Source: Anaerolineales bacterium HSG25
GTDB taxonomy: Bacteria > Chloroflexota > Anaerolineae > 4572-78 > J111
DNA: 33,009 nt
Assembly (NCBI GenBank): GCA_030377865.1
Contig: JAUCGA010000062.1
Location: 1 to 33,009 of the forward strand
Direction of reading: 5' to 3'
Notes under the pieces: model-generated
What the model was told of the DNA's origin: nothing
The model's database searches: none
What the model saw: only the letters and a program-made list of their open reading frames with translations
Program-made: the position numbers and the translations under genes
Shown here: positions 22,893 to 31,196 of the stretch, one piece after another
How positions within the stretch are numbered: the stretch's first letter is position 1
How the letters are laid out: each line of letters opens with the position of its first letter

Positions 22893-24101
22893 CTATAAAA
22901 GACCTACTTCTTTACCCGCCTGCTCAAATACGTTCATGGCGTACTCAATCTCGTCAAGCGTATGCCCCGCAGTAACATTGGCTCGCAAGCGACTTGTTCC
23001 CTGCGGAACGGCGGGCGACAACACCGGCAGAACAAATATATCTCGTTCTTGAGAGAATTTCGCCATGAGGAGCGCTCGCTCATCATCACCGACAATAATA
23101 GGTACAATAGGCGTTTCACTATTCATGGTATTAAAACCACGTTTTCGTAAACCACTGATAAAATAGTCAACGTTTCTTTGCAATATCTTGATACGTTCTG
23201 GTTCGGCCTCGATCACCTCAAATGACGTTTTTGCGGCGGCGGCGGCAGGTGGTGGGAGTGCGGCGGAGAAGATAAAGGCTCGGACTGTATGTTTAAGGTA
23301 GGTTATCAGTTCAGCATCACCAGCCACATACCCCCCAATTGCAGGAATGGCCTTGCTGAGTGTCCCCATGTGGATATCGATGCCATCATCGAGACCAAAA
23401 TGTTCCATGATGCCATGCCCTGTTTCGCCCAACACCCCAACCGAGTGAGCTTCATCGACCATGAGTAGTGCCTCATGTTGTTTACAGAGTCGAACTACTT
23501 CCGGTAAATTGATAACATCCCCATCCATGCTAAAGACGGCATCAACTACTACCAATTTACCTGTTTTCGCGGGAGCCTTAGCTAATTTACGGCCTAAATC
23601 GTTCATGTCGTTATGGTTAAACCGGACAAACTTTGAGCGTGATAAGAGACAGCCATCAACAATACTGGCATGATTCAGTTTGTCTGAGAAAACAATATCG
23701 TTTCGGCCTAATAGTGCTGATATAACGCCCAAATTGGTACCGTAGCCACTCGAAAAGGCAATTGCCGCTTCAGCCTTTTTGAACTGAGCAATCGTTTCTT
23801 CTAGCTCGACATGGATACGAGTTGTGCCAGCTAAAATCCGCACCCCATGCGTACCTGAGCCAAACTCATCCAAGGCTTGTTGTGCCGCGGCCTGAATTTT
23901 GGGGTGTCCCAATAAGTCAAGATAGGCATACGAGGCAAATTGTAGCATGTCACGCCCATTAATGGTTACGTGCGCTCCATTAACAGCCTCGGCAGGCTGT
24001 AGGTAAAAATATAGATCCTGTGCCTTATTTTGTTTAACGCGCTCATTCATCTGTTGAATTCGCCACGCTATAGGGTTGTTACCGTCTTGTGGTAAGGGCA
24101 T
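22893..24101 (-). CDS. Alpha-oxoamine synthase family PLP enzyme (BioF/Kbl/SPT type)
   Basis: 402 residues, the length of 8-amino-7-oxononanoate synthase and 2-amino-3-ketobutyrate CoA ligase. These fold-type I PLP enzymes condense an amino acid with an acyl-CoA and lose CO2. Diagnostic parts are GSGTHGVRILAGTTRIHVELE (about 81-101), SSGYGTNLG, DKLNHASIVDG (PLP stacking His), MVDEAHSVGVLG and the PLP lysine Lys250 in TLSKAIPAIGG. Substrate specificity (pimeloyl-CoA, acetyl-CoA or palmitoyl-CoA) cannot be settled; no biotin or threonine-degradation gene is adjacent. GGGAG precedes the ATG by five bases. A single-gene unit. Confidence 0.9.
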   Translation of the reverse strand: MPLPQDGNNPIAWRIQQMNERVKQNKAQDLYFYLQPAEAVNGAHVTINGRDMLQFASYAYLDLLGHPKIQAAAQQALDEFGSGTHGVRILAGTTRIHVELEETIAQFKKAEAAIAFSSGYGTNLGVISALLGRNDIVFSDKLNHASIVDGCLLSRSKFVRFNHNDMNDLGRKLAKAPAKTGKLVVVDAVFSMDGDVINLPEVVRLCKQHEALLMVDEAHSVGVLGETGHGIMEHFGLDDGIDIHMGTLSKAIPAIGGYVAGDAELITYLKHTVRAFIFSAALPPPAAAAAKTSFEVIEAEPERIKILQRNVDYFISGLRKRGFNTMNSETPIVPIIVGDDERALLMAKFSQERDIFVLPVLSPAVPQGTSRLRANVTAGHTLDEIEYAMNVFEQAGKEVGLL

Positions 24102-24189
24102 AGTCTCCCAATCCTTTAGAAAATAGCCGTAAATTTAAAAACGAAGTATATCATTGAGATAATAATTTTCAAAATAGATAATGTGGTTA

Positions 24190-24334
24190 CTTGTTACCGG
24201 ACATGGTTTTTTAACCTAAACTAAAAATAAAAGAATATCTGACAGGATTAACAGGATTAACGGCAAAAAATCCTGTCTATCCTGTTAATCCTGTCGAAAA
24301 ATTTTTCTATTTAATCATCATGTCGGGTACAAAG
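24190..24334. mobile_element. MITE-like element, family A copy 5
   Basis: The ends are CTTGTTACCGGACA and the inverse TGTCGGGTACAAAG, with a GACAGGATTAACAGGATTAA hairpin interior. The flanking 9-mers ATGTGGTTA (24181-24189) and ATGTGTTTA (24335-24343) match at eight of nine positions. The right one contains the radC stop codon. Confidence 0.8.
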
Positions 24335-24340
24335 ATGTGT

Positions 24341-25078
24341 TTAATCAAATCCCAAACCCTGTTCTCGCATACTAACAAACTGCTGATGCCCAATTACCAG
24401 ATGGTCTAGTACCTCGATGTTGAGCAGTTTGCCCGCTTCAACCATAGAACCCGTTACCCGTACATCCTCAGGAGATGGGGTTGGGTCGCCGGAGGGGTGG
24501 TTATGAGCTACGATGATGGAGGTGGCGTTTTCGCGAATCGCCTCTCGAAACACCTCGGCGACCCGTACTACTGAGGCGTTGACGTTACCTTTGTAGACCA
24601 AATGGTTACCCAATACATGATTTTTGGTACTAAGCAGGAGGGTATACAGATGTTCTTGCTCCAAATGCCCCATCTCTAGCATTAAAAAGTTGGCCGCGTC
24701 ATTGGGTGAGGTAATCTGCGGGCGGGCATCGGGAGCGGCAATAAGCAAGCGCTTTCCTAATTCTAAAGCGGCTTTAAGTTGCGTATACTTAGCTTCGCCC
24801 AAGCCTTTGTATGCCTGCAAATCGCTAAAAGTGGCTCTGGATAAGCCGTTTAACCCTCCCTGCTCGATTAAAATGCGAGTGCTTAAGGCGATAACATTTT
24901 CGCCGGGATTACCCGTCCGTAGTAATATCGCAATCAACTCAGCATTAGAAAGCGAGTTAGCACCATAATGAATTAAGCGCTCACGAGGGCGTTCCCCTTC
25001 CGGTAGGTCAACGATGCGGGGATGATAGATAGCCTTAGGTTTGTTTGTTTCAGGGGTTAGTTCAGTTTCTTGGGGCAT
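24341..25078 (-). CDS. radC: RadC-family (JAMM) protein
   Basis: 245 residues. The N-terminal half carries a helix-hairpin-helix (about 77-110, [21 protein letters not shown]). The C-terminal half is the JAMM metalloprotease-like domain with [11 protein letters not shown] and the zinc motif [15 protein letters not shown]. The historic name is DNA repair protein RadC; its biochemical role is still uncertain in the family. It stands alone. The stop codon TAA is part of the right flanking repeat of the family A element next door. Confidence 0.95.
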   Translation of the reverse strand: MPQETELTPETNKPKAIYHPRIVDLPEGERPRERLIHYGANSLSNAELIAILLRTGNPGENVIALSTRILIEQGGLNGLSRATFSDLQAYKGLGEAKYTQLKAALELGKRLLIAAPDARPQITSPNDAANFLMLEMGHLEQEHLYTLLLSTKNHVLGNHLVYKGNVNASVVRVAEVFREAIRENATSIIVAHNHPSGDPTPSPEDVRVTGSMVEAGKLLNIEVLDHLVIGHQQFVSMREQGLGFD

Positions 25079-25114
25079 AGGGATAAGGGTAGGGTTGTTC
25101 AGTTCTCCATGTTC

Positions 25115-25272
25115 GTCACGCTACAAGCGTGACCTCTACGGGTAAAAGTTCAGTAATGCCACCCTAGAAACCTGATTTCTTTGAGAAATCGGGTTTTTGG
25201 CGAGTTCACTGAATATTTACCTCCACGGCTTCATGTCTGACAAAATCACTGTAGGTGACGCTTGTAGCGTCA
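25115..25272. repeat. Split hairpin element interrupted by a family C MITE
   Basis: GTCACGCTACAAGCGTGACC (25115-25134) and TGACGCTTGTAGCGTCA (25256-25272) are each hairpins and are inverse copies of one another. The family C element at 25142-25220 lies between them, so the MITE appears to have inserted in an older palindromic element. Confidence 0.5.
25142..25220. mobile_element. MITE-like element, family C copy 2
   Basis: The ends are GTAAAAGTTCAGTAA and TTCACTGAATATTTAC, with the AAACCTGATTTCT / AGAAATCGGGTTT stem. The flanking 8-mers CTCTACGG (25134-25141) and CTCCACGG (25221-25228) match at seven of eight bases. At 79 bp it is shorter than the other copies. Confidence 0.8.
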
Positions 25273-25321
25273 TAATTATGCCCATATAGATTAGAACTGA
25301 ACAGCCCTTGGTATTGTCGGG

Positions 25322-25387
25322 AGAATGGTTCAATCTTTAAGATTGAACCATTCTGGGTCACGCAACTTGTTTAGGACTCGTTTCTAA
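25322..25387. repeat. GGTTCAATC hairpin with conserved right flank
   Basis: A perfect 15-bp stem AGAATGGTTCAATCT / AGATTGAACCATTCT with a TTA loop (25322-25354). It is followed by a flank up to 25387 (GTCACGCAACTTGTTTAGGA...) that also follows the copy at 16550-16582 and, in shortened form, the copy at 31148-31180. Confidence 0.65.
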
Positions 25388-25403
25388 AATCTTTAGGGTC
25401 TAT

Positions 25404-25532
25404 TAGACTTGTTCGGGAATAAGGATTTGTGCGGAAAGGAGTGTCAAAATTCTATTTTGACTGGCAAGAATACAATTCTTGCACTCCGATAGCCCAATAA
25501 ATACCCACCTTTCTTATTGCCAAACAGCTCTA
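25404..25532. mobile_element. MITE-like element, family B copy 5
   Basis: The ends are TAGACTTGTTCGGGAATAA and TTATTGCCAAACAGCTCTA, with TA at both extremities. The core is GGAGTGTCAAAATTC...AATTCTTGCACTCC (25439-25488). It ends six bases from the stop codon of the cupin gene. Confidence 0.75.
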
Positions 25533-25537
25533 TTGGC

Positions 25538-25849
25538 CTAATAGATATGTGCTTCCAAACAGGTGACTCCTTCTTTGCCAACTACCGCGGTATGGCGAAT
25601 GCCTGACGGTAGCTCTAAGCGGTCACCCTGTCTTAGGATGATGTTCTCGCCACGGGTAGGTAGTTCAAATCGAATCGAACCATCAACGACGTATAACACT
25701 TTATGATAACCGTGGGTGTGGTGAGGATAAACATCATCGGCCGGATTAGACCAGCGATAGACGCGCAACTCTTGATTTTCCAGCAACTCTCGTAACTCCT
25801 CCTCAGCGGGAAGCGTTTCTTGGGTCCAAGAGGTTACTTTTAACTCCAT
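25538..25849 (-). CDS. Small single-domain cupin protein
   Basis: 103 residues. One conserved beta-barrel: YPHHTHGYHKVLYVVDGSI provides the metal-binding histidines of cupin motif 1, with Lys where Glu is usual. RQGDRLELPSGIRHTAVV provides motif 2. Such stand-alone cupins may be sugar isomerase-like, dioxygenase-like or ligand sensors; the function is not determined here. AAGGAG lies 12 bases before the ATG. It is a single gene between repeat-filled gaps. Confidence 0.85.
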   Translation of the reverse strand: MELKVTSWTQETLPAEEELRELLENQELRVYRWSNPADDVYPHHTHGYHKVLYVVDGSIRFELPTRGENIILRQGDRLELPSGIRHTAVVGKEGVTCLEAHIY

Positions 25850-25949
25850 AATTGTTTGATACTCCTTAATATGTGAACATTAGTTGTAATCGTTCAAATT
25901 CTACTACAGATGTTAGTTCACGGCAATATGAACCGTGTTGTGTGTTACG

Positions 25950-25980
25950 TTCTTCATTCTTCATTCTTCATTTCTTCATT
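25950..25980. repeat. Short tandem repeat TTCTTCA/TTC
   Basis: About four imperfect copies of a 7-8 base unit (TTCTTCATTCTTCATTCTTC), directly behind the mutS stop codon. Confidence 0.6.
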
Positions 25981-25983
25981 GAT

Positions 25984-28572
25984 TCACTCAACCTGCTGTT
26001 TGAGGGTGTACAGTTGGTTTAAAGCTTCTAATGGCGACAGAGAATCGACATCTAATTGGCGCAGGTCGTCAACCACAGGGTGAGTCTCCTCACCCATAAA
26101 GGAGAGTTGCACCCCAGAGAAGGCTTGCCGTACCTGCTTTTGACGTTTTTGTTCGGTGGGACTACTTTCTAACTCTTGCAGAATCTGGTTGGCGCGGTCG
26201 ATGATACTTTTGGGCACGCCCGCTATTTGGGCGACGTAAATTCCATACGACCTGTCAGCCCCACCGGGGAGAATCTTGTGCAAAAATATCACCTTATGCC
26301 CTTCTTCTTTGACCGCGACGTTGTAGTTTCGCACATGGGGCAGATAGTTGGTTAGTTCGGTCAGTTCATGGTAATGGGTGGCGAATAAGGTTTTGGCGCG
26401 TACTTTGGGGTTATTGTGGATATATTCGACTACGGCGCGGGCGATAGCGAGGCCATCATAAGTGCTCGTGCCCCGCCCAACCTCGTCCAACACAATCAGA
26501 CTACGCTCGCTACTTTGAGTTAAAATCGCGGCGGTCTCGACCATTTCGACCATGAAGGTACTCTGCCCGGCATGAATCTCATCCTGTGCGCCGATGCGAG
26601 TGAAAATCCGATCCACCAGCCCGACATGCGCTGAATCAGCCGGAACAAAACTGCCGATTTGAGCCAGCAAGACCAGTAACGCGGCCTGACGCAAATAGGT
26701 CGATTTACCAGACGCATTAGGGCCGGTGATAATATGTACCAAGCTCTCTTTCGACATGGTAATATCATTCGGCACGAAGGATATGGCCGCGCCGTCGGGG
26801 TCGAACAGAGCCATGCGCTCCACAACCGGATGACGACCATTAACCACCTCTAGCCGATCATCGTCACTGAGGGTGGGGCGCATGTAGTTGTTTCGTAATG
26901 CGACTTCGGCCAAGGCGCTGACCGCATCAAGATAGGCCAAAACTCGCGACGTGGCGAGTAAGCGTCGGGCATGTTGACTGATTTCGGTGCATAACTCCTT
27001 AAATAGGCGCGTCTCCAATTCACCTTCTCGCTCCTCAGCATTAAGAATCAGGGTCTCATATTCTTTCAGTTCGGGTGTGATATAACGTTCGGCGTTGGTC
27101 AGAGTTTGTTTGCGGATATAGTCGTCAGGGATGTGTTGCCGATTGGCATGCGTGACCTCTAAATAGTAGCCAAATACCTTGTTAAAGCCAACTTTCAGGC
27201 TCTTGACTCCGGTTCGTTTGCGCTCCACCGTTTCCAGATTAGCGACCCAATCTTTGGCCTCACGTGAACTCGTTAGCAGACCGTCCAACTCAACCGAGTA
27301 ACCGGTGCGGATGACTCCGCCCTTAGAGAGCAGGGCCGGTGGTTCGTCGACGATGGCTCGTTCGATGAGCGCAATCAGGTCGGGACAAGCGTCGAGCATG
27401 GTGGGCAGGGTAATGTTTGGGCATGAAATCAAGGCCGATTCGAGGTGTGGCACGGCCTCCAGACTGCGTAACAGAGCTAACAGGTCACGCGGTTGCGCCA
27501 ACCCTTGGCCAAGCCGATTGGTCAAGCGTTCGATGTCAGACACAGTCTTAAACTTCTGCCGAATTTCATTTCGAGCCATCGTCTCCGCTTTTAGTGCCTC
27601 TACCGCGTCAAGCCGTTGGTTGAGCGGCTCGACCTGTAGCAGAGGCTGATGTAACCACTGGCGCAGTAGCCGTCCGCCCATAGGGGTGATGGTCTGGTCG
27701 AGTACATCAAGTAGAGAGCCTTGTTTGGTGCCGTTCCGAATCGTTTCGGTCAGTTCCAAGTTGCGCCGCGTGGCCGCGTCGAGGGCCATGAAGTTGTTGA
27801 TGCTGTATAGCTTGAGTTGGGTAATCTGAGCCAAGGCGGCTTTTTGCATGTCGGCTACGTATTGTAGCACTGCGCCCGCGGCTCGTATGGCTAACGGTTT
27901 ATCGCTCAGGCCAAAACCGTCGAGGGTTGCCACACCAAAATGACGCTTTAGTACGCCGTCACACTGCTCAAGCTCAAAATGCCATGTTTCGTAGGGTGAA
28001 TGAGGAATCTCTAGGCTGGTCAGGGAGATGACGGTGGCCTCATCCGGCATGATAATTTCTGCTGGTTTAAGGCGGCTAATCTCATTTAAGAGTACTCGTT
28101 CAATGTCAGCCTGATGCAGTTGTGTAGCCGAAAATTGACCAGTGGTGATGTCTACGTAAGCCAGCCCCGCCTGCTGACCATGCAGAACCAGCCCCAATAG
28201 GTAGTTGTTCTCGTCCTCGGTCAGCAGATTATCTTCGACCACGGTTCCGGCGGTGACAACCCGCTTGACCTCACGGTGCATCGGCCCTTTTTTGGGTTGC
28301 TCGCCGACCTGCTCACAAATCGCCACTTTGTATCCGGCTTTAACGAGGCGGGCAATGTACCCCTCGGCGGCATGGTAGGGCACACCAGCCATCGGCACTC
28401 GTGGTTTGCCCTTAGCCGCTTGACGAGAGGTCAGCGTAAGGCTGAGAACGCGGGAGATGGTTTCGGCATCATCATCGAAACATTCATAAAAATCCCCCAT
28501 GCGAAAAAAAAGAATCGCATCGGGGTGGTTCTGTTTTATCTGGAGGTATTGTCTACGTAGAGGGGTGGTCAT
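25984..28572 (-). CDS. mutS: DNA mismatch repair protein MutS
   Basis: 862 residues, full length. The mismatch-binding Phe-x-Glu is FYE (28-30, in RMGDFYECF). The connector, lever and clamp domains are present, the latter with NAERYITPELKEYE. The ATPase has Walker A GPNASGKST (near 615) and the D-loop/Walker B region SLIVLDEVGRGTSTYDGLA, followed by ATHYHELTEL. The short C-terminal region resembles other bacterial MutS. The ATG at 28572 fits the family N-terminus (PLRRQYLQIKQNHPD), but only ACT separates it from the direct repeat flanking a family C MITE, and no ribosome binding site is visible. mutL is not in the window. Confidence 0.97.
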   Translation of the reverse strand: MTTPLRRQYLQIKQNHPDAILFFRMGDFYECFDDDAETISRVLSLTLTSRQAAKGKPRVPMAGVPYHAAEGYIARLVKAGYKVAICEQVGEQPKKGPMHREVKRVVTAGTVVEDNLLTEDENNYLLGLVLHGQQAGLAYVDITTGQFSATQLHQADIERVLLNEISRLKPAEIIMPDEATVISLTSLEIPHSPYETWHFELEQCDGVLKRHFGVATLDGFGLSDKPLAIRAAGAVLQYVADMQKAALAQITQLKLYSINNFMALDAATRRNLELTETIRNGTKQGSLLDVLDQTITPMGGRLLRQWLHQPLLQVEPLNQRLDAVEALKAETMARNEIRQKFKTVSDIERLTNRLGQGLAQPRDLLALLRSLEAVPHLESALISCPNITLPTMLDACPDLIALIERAIVDEPPALLSKGGVIRTGYSVELDGLLTSSREAKDWVANLETVERKRTGVKSLKVGFNKVFGYYLEVTHANRQHIPDDYIRKQTLTNAERYITPELKEYETLILNAEEREGELETRLFKELCTEISQHARRLLATSRVLAYLDAVSALAEVALRNNYMRPTLSDDDRLEVVNGRHPVVERMALFDPDGAAISFVPNDITMSKESLVHIITGPNASGKSTYLRQAALLVLLAQIGSFVPADSAHVGLVDRIFTRIGAQDEIHAGQSTFMVEMVETAAILTQSSERSLIVLDEVGRGTSTYDGLAIARAVVEYIHNNPKVRAKTLFATHYHELTELTNYLPHVRNYNVAVKEEGHKVIFLHKILPGGADRSYGIYVAQIAGVPKSIIDRANQILQELESSPTEQKRQKQVRQAFSGVQLSFMGEETHPVVDDLRQLDVDSLSPLEALNQLYTLKQQVE

Positions 28573-28583
28573 AGTTTGTGATA

Positions 28584-28674
28584 GTAAAAGTTCAGTAAAG
28601 TAGCTCTAGAAACCCGATTTCTCAAAGAAATCGGGTTTCTGATGCTCCTTCTGGCGAGTTCACTGAATATTTAC
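28584..28674. mobile_element. MITE-like element, family C copy 3, immediately upstream of mutS
   Basis: The ends are GTAAAAGTTCAGTAAA and TTCACTGAATATTTAC, with the AAACCCGATTTCT stem. Perfect 8-bp flanking repeats TTGTGATA occur at 28576-28583 and 28675-28682. It is almost identical to the copy at 32141-32231. The element starts 12 bases from the last base of the mutS start codon. Confidence 0.88.
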
Positions 28675-28744
28675 TTGTGATAGGTAAGCCGCTTGCTATG
28701 TATCCGAATCGGTAGAGGCGCATGAATTGGATGGAGAAGAGGTA

Positions 28745-28862
28745 AGGACAACGAATTTAGGGAACAACGAATTTTACTTCAAGAGTAATAATCGACCAAT
28801 CTCAAACCATTACTCGTTGTTTGTATCGGTCAATCATTCGTTTTTCCCTCCATTCGTTGTTC
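28745..28862. repeat. Imperfect inverted repeat of about 29 bp
   Basis: AGGACAACGAATTTAGGGAA... (28745-28774) is mirrored by ...CCCTCCATTCGTTGTTCT (28835-28862). About 60 bases lie between the arms. A plus-strand open frame across it is not convincing. The 28573-29000 gap holds only this and the family C element. Confidence 0.45.
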
Positions 28863-29000
28863 TCCCCAACGGTTCCATGTACCCAATAGGTTTGTCTTTG
28901 TCCTCGTGCATCCATTAGCAGTTTGGGCAGTTGTTTGATTACAAGTCCCTATTTTAGGGTAAGGGGTGATTCGTGTCAAAAGCATGAGATAGTTCAAGGA

Positions 29001-29582
29001 TTAAGGCCGCCACCAAACGGGGTTATATCCCTCGACCGAGAAACTGGTTCCGGTTTGTGGATTATAGACACTAAATGTACGATCCGATGATCGTTTAGGA
29101 ATATTCTTAGGAATATACAAATCCCGCTCCCAATCTGTGCCTCGCTCTATTACCTCTCGCCAGTTGTCATGCTCAATAATCTCCGATAACTCAACCGCCT
29201 CCAATTGCTGACCATCTGCCGAGATGAGATAAAGGGTATACCCCGGCGGACATGCTAAATAAGTTAGGTTGATCTGTAAATAGTCTCCATGACAAATATC
29301 AAACTCGTGGATAAAAAGAATTTGAGTGCCATCGACTGACCAAACAGGATACTTAAAGGCGTATGATCCTTCCGTTTCTCTGATCAAGCGTGCCCGCTGA
29401 CTGCCGTCGGCTCGCATCACATACAGGCCATTCCATTTTCGGTACAATATCCGTGGCCCATCGGTTGGCGGTTTTGTCAGAGCCAACCTCACTTCTTCGA
29501 CTAGATATGAGCCAAAGAAAGCCATAAAACAGAGCAGTAACAAACCGATAATTCCCAATATAACGATGATTGCTTTTTTCAT
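29001..29582 (-). CDS. Small membrane-anchored protein with TolB-like repeats
   Basis: 193 residues. An N-terminal hydrophobic segment (about 4-27, AIIVILGIIGLLLLCFMAFF) anchors it, and the rest should be outside the cytoplasm. Two partial PD40-like repeats are seen: GLYVMRADGSQRARLI followed by YPVWSVDGTQILFI, and LYLISADGQQL. It ends NPVWWRP, like the last repeat of the nSTAND-TolB protein (PSWRP). A full propeller would need more repeats, so this may be a partial or degenerate one. Its ATG overlaps the menE-like stop by four bases (ATGA), indicating co-translation. The function is unknown. Confidence 0.7.
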   Translation of the reverse strand: MKKAIIVILGIIGLLLLCFMAFFGSYLVEEVRLALTKPPTDGPRILYRKWNGLYVMRADGSQRARLIRETEGSYAFKYPVWSVDGTQILFIHEFDICHGDYLQINLTYLACPPGYTLYLISADGQQLEAVELSEIIEHDNWREVIERGTDWERDLYIPKNIPKRSSDRTFSVYNPQTGTSFSVEGYNPVWWRP

Positions 29583-30634
29583 GATTGTTCATCCTTTTCT
29601 GCACTGATTTGAGCCACCGTCGCCGACCGATTGACCTTGCCGGTGGTAGTTTCTTCAAGTTGGGGCAAATAAAAAAACTGGCGCGGTAGTTCATATTTAT
29701 GGAGTAGATTTTGCTCAAGGAGAGCCTGCCGTAGTTCAGATTCACTCGCTTTGTCGAGGGGCGAGCCTTCTATAATCGCAACGACCTGCTGACCTAATTC
29801 GGCATGGGGTAAGGGAGCGGCGAAGAATCGGCGTGAAGCCAGTCGGCCTTGCTGATAACTTAACAAAACTGTCGCCATAGCTCGCTCCACCTTTTCGGCT
29901 TGTACTTTGACTCCGCCACTGTTGATGACATGATCGAGACGACCTAACCAACGAAACGCACCATCGGCATGTAACTCGACTCGGTCATTGGTGATGAGGG
30001 TTTGGTGATTGGTCAGCACCGAGTTGATGGTCAGACAACCCCGCTCATCAAGACCAGTGGTCACGCCGGAAAGAGGCACAAACAGGTCGCTGGCCTGCGA
30101 GCCGTTTAAACGTCGCAAGGCAATATGGCTGACGGTTTCGGTCATGCCGTAGGTGTGGTAAACGGGAGCTTGAATCTGCTGTAGCTGTTGTTGTAACGAC
30201 AAGCTGACCGGCGCACCTCCGATGAGAATCGCTTTCATGCGATTCAAAATCGGCAGTTTGTCCGGTGTATCGGTGAGCGTTTTTTGCAGTTGCATGGGCA
30301 CGAGGGCGGTGAATTCAAATGTTGCCTCGTCAGGTAAATCGACTAAGGGCGTGCTAGAGGGGGGGACAACGAGCAGGTCGAGGTCGAGTTCAAAGGCTCG
30401 TACTAACATCATCAACCCGGCGATATAGTCGGTCGAGAGACAGACGAGGGCGCGGTCTCCGGCTTGTAGGCCAAGTGCTTGACCTGTTAAACGGGCACTG
30501 GCCTGCATTTGGGCACGTTGTAACCGAATCGGTTTGGGTCTGCCCGTTGAACCGGAGGTGTGCAGAAGAAACTCCTCTTGTCCCGATAGCCATTGTTGGT
30601 AAAAGCGGAAGGTTTTTATTTCGTGTGGAGTCAT
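29579..30634 (-). CDS. menE: O-succinylbenzoate-CoA ligase-like AMP-binding enzyme
   Basis: 351 residues from the ATG at 30634; an upstream GTG would add ten unlike residues. It belongs to the ANL adenylating family: LLHTSGSTGRPKPI (P-loop), YGMTETVSH, LGRLDHVINSGGVKVQAEKVE (hinge region) and the catalytic lysine in TTGKVNRSA are all intact. Compared with the roughly 450-residue E. coli MenE, the N-terminal portion is missing; short MenE proteins of about 350 residues occur elsewhere. A role in menaquinone synthesis is the usual one, but no other men gene is nearby, so an acyl-CoA ligase of other specificity is possible. It is co-translated with the TolB-like gene. Confidence 0.75.
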   Translation of the reverse strand: MTPHEIKTFRFYQQWLSGQEEFLLHTSGSTGRPKPIRLQRAQMQASARLTGQALGLQAGDRALVCLSTDYIAGLMMLVRAFELDLDLLVVPPSSTPLVDLPDEATFEFTALVPMQLQKTLTDTPDKLPILNRMKAILIGGAPVSLSLQQQLQQIQAPVYHTYGMTETVSHIALRRLNGSQASDLFVPLSGVTTGLDERGCLTINSVLTNHQTLITNDRVELHADGAFRWLGRLDHVINSGGVKVQAEKVERAMATVLLSYQQGRLASRRFFAAPLPHAELGQQVVAIIEGSPLDKASESELRQALLEQNLLHKYELPRQFFYLPQLEETTTGKVNRSATVAQISAEKDEQS

Positions 30635-30664
30635 AAGGAATGAGATTTTAATAAGTGCTTCCAC

Positions 30665-31196
30665 ACAAGAATGAATTCTTATGCTGACACGAGAAACCTG
30701 CTTAAGCAGGTTTTCCAGTCTTAGACGCTGATTTCAATCAGTGGCTCAAATGCACAAGTTAATTAATGCCCATTTCTAAGGATCGAGGAGGCGATACTGA
30801 GACTATACTGCGATTAGAATGGAAACAGAACTTTTGTGATGTCATTCCCGCATGCTTTTAGCGGGAATCCATTTTCTACAGGCAAGGTGGGTCAGAAGTT
30901 TATCATTTCAACATGACTAAAACAATATCTGACAGGATTAACAGGGTTACAAGTAAAAAAATCCTGTTAATCTTGTTAATCCTGTCGAAAAATGCTTTTG
31001 GTTTTATCAACATGTCAGGTTATGAATGAAACGACAAACTCTTGGTGGATGCCCGATAACGACATTCGGGCATGACATGTGGATGTGACGGTTTCAAACT
31101 AATTTGAGTATAGGAATCGAATCAGTTAACTTGTGTGGTTCATCATGAGAGTGGTTCAATCTTTAAGATTGAACCACTCTGGAGCACGCAATTTAT
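30665..31196. other. Intergenic region rich in hairpins and a decayed family A element
   Basis: No gene is seen. Contents are: a hairpin ATTCCCGC / GCGGGAAT (30844-30868); a decayed family A interior with GACAGGATTAACAGGGTTA and TAATCCTGTC (about 30912-31021, right end mutated to TGTCAGGTT); a hairpin ATGCCCGA / TCGGGCAT (31049-31073); and the GGTTCAATC hairpin AGAGTGGTTCAATCT / AGATTGAACCACTCT (31148-31180). The last is 17 bases from the hydrolase stop codon and may act as its terminator. Confidence 0.6.

Noticed and set aside
28727..28918. Plus-strand open frame of 63 codons upstream of mutS
   Set aside because: It runs across an imperfect inverted repeat and has no ribosome binding site or recognisable protein pattern.
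36..31021. CRISPR array or tandem array made of GACAGGATTAACAGGATTA repeats
   Set aside because: The copies are thousands of bases apart, have their own inverted ends, are not regularly spaced, and no cas genes are present.
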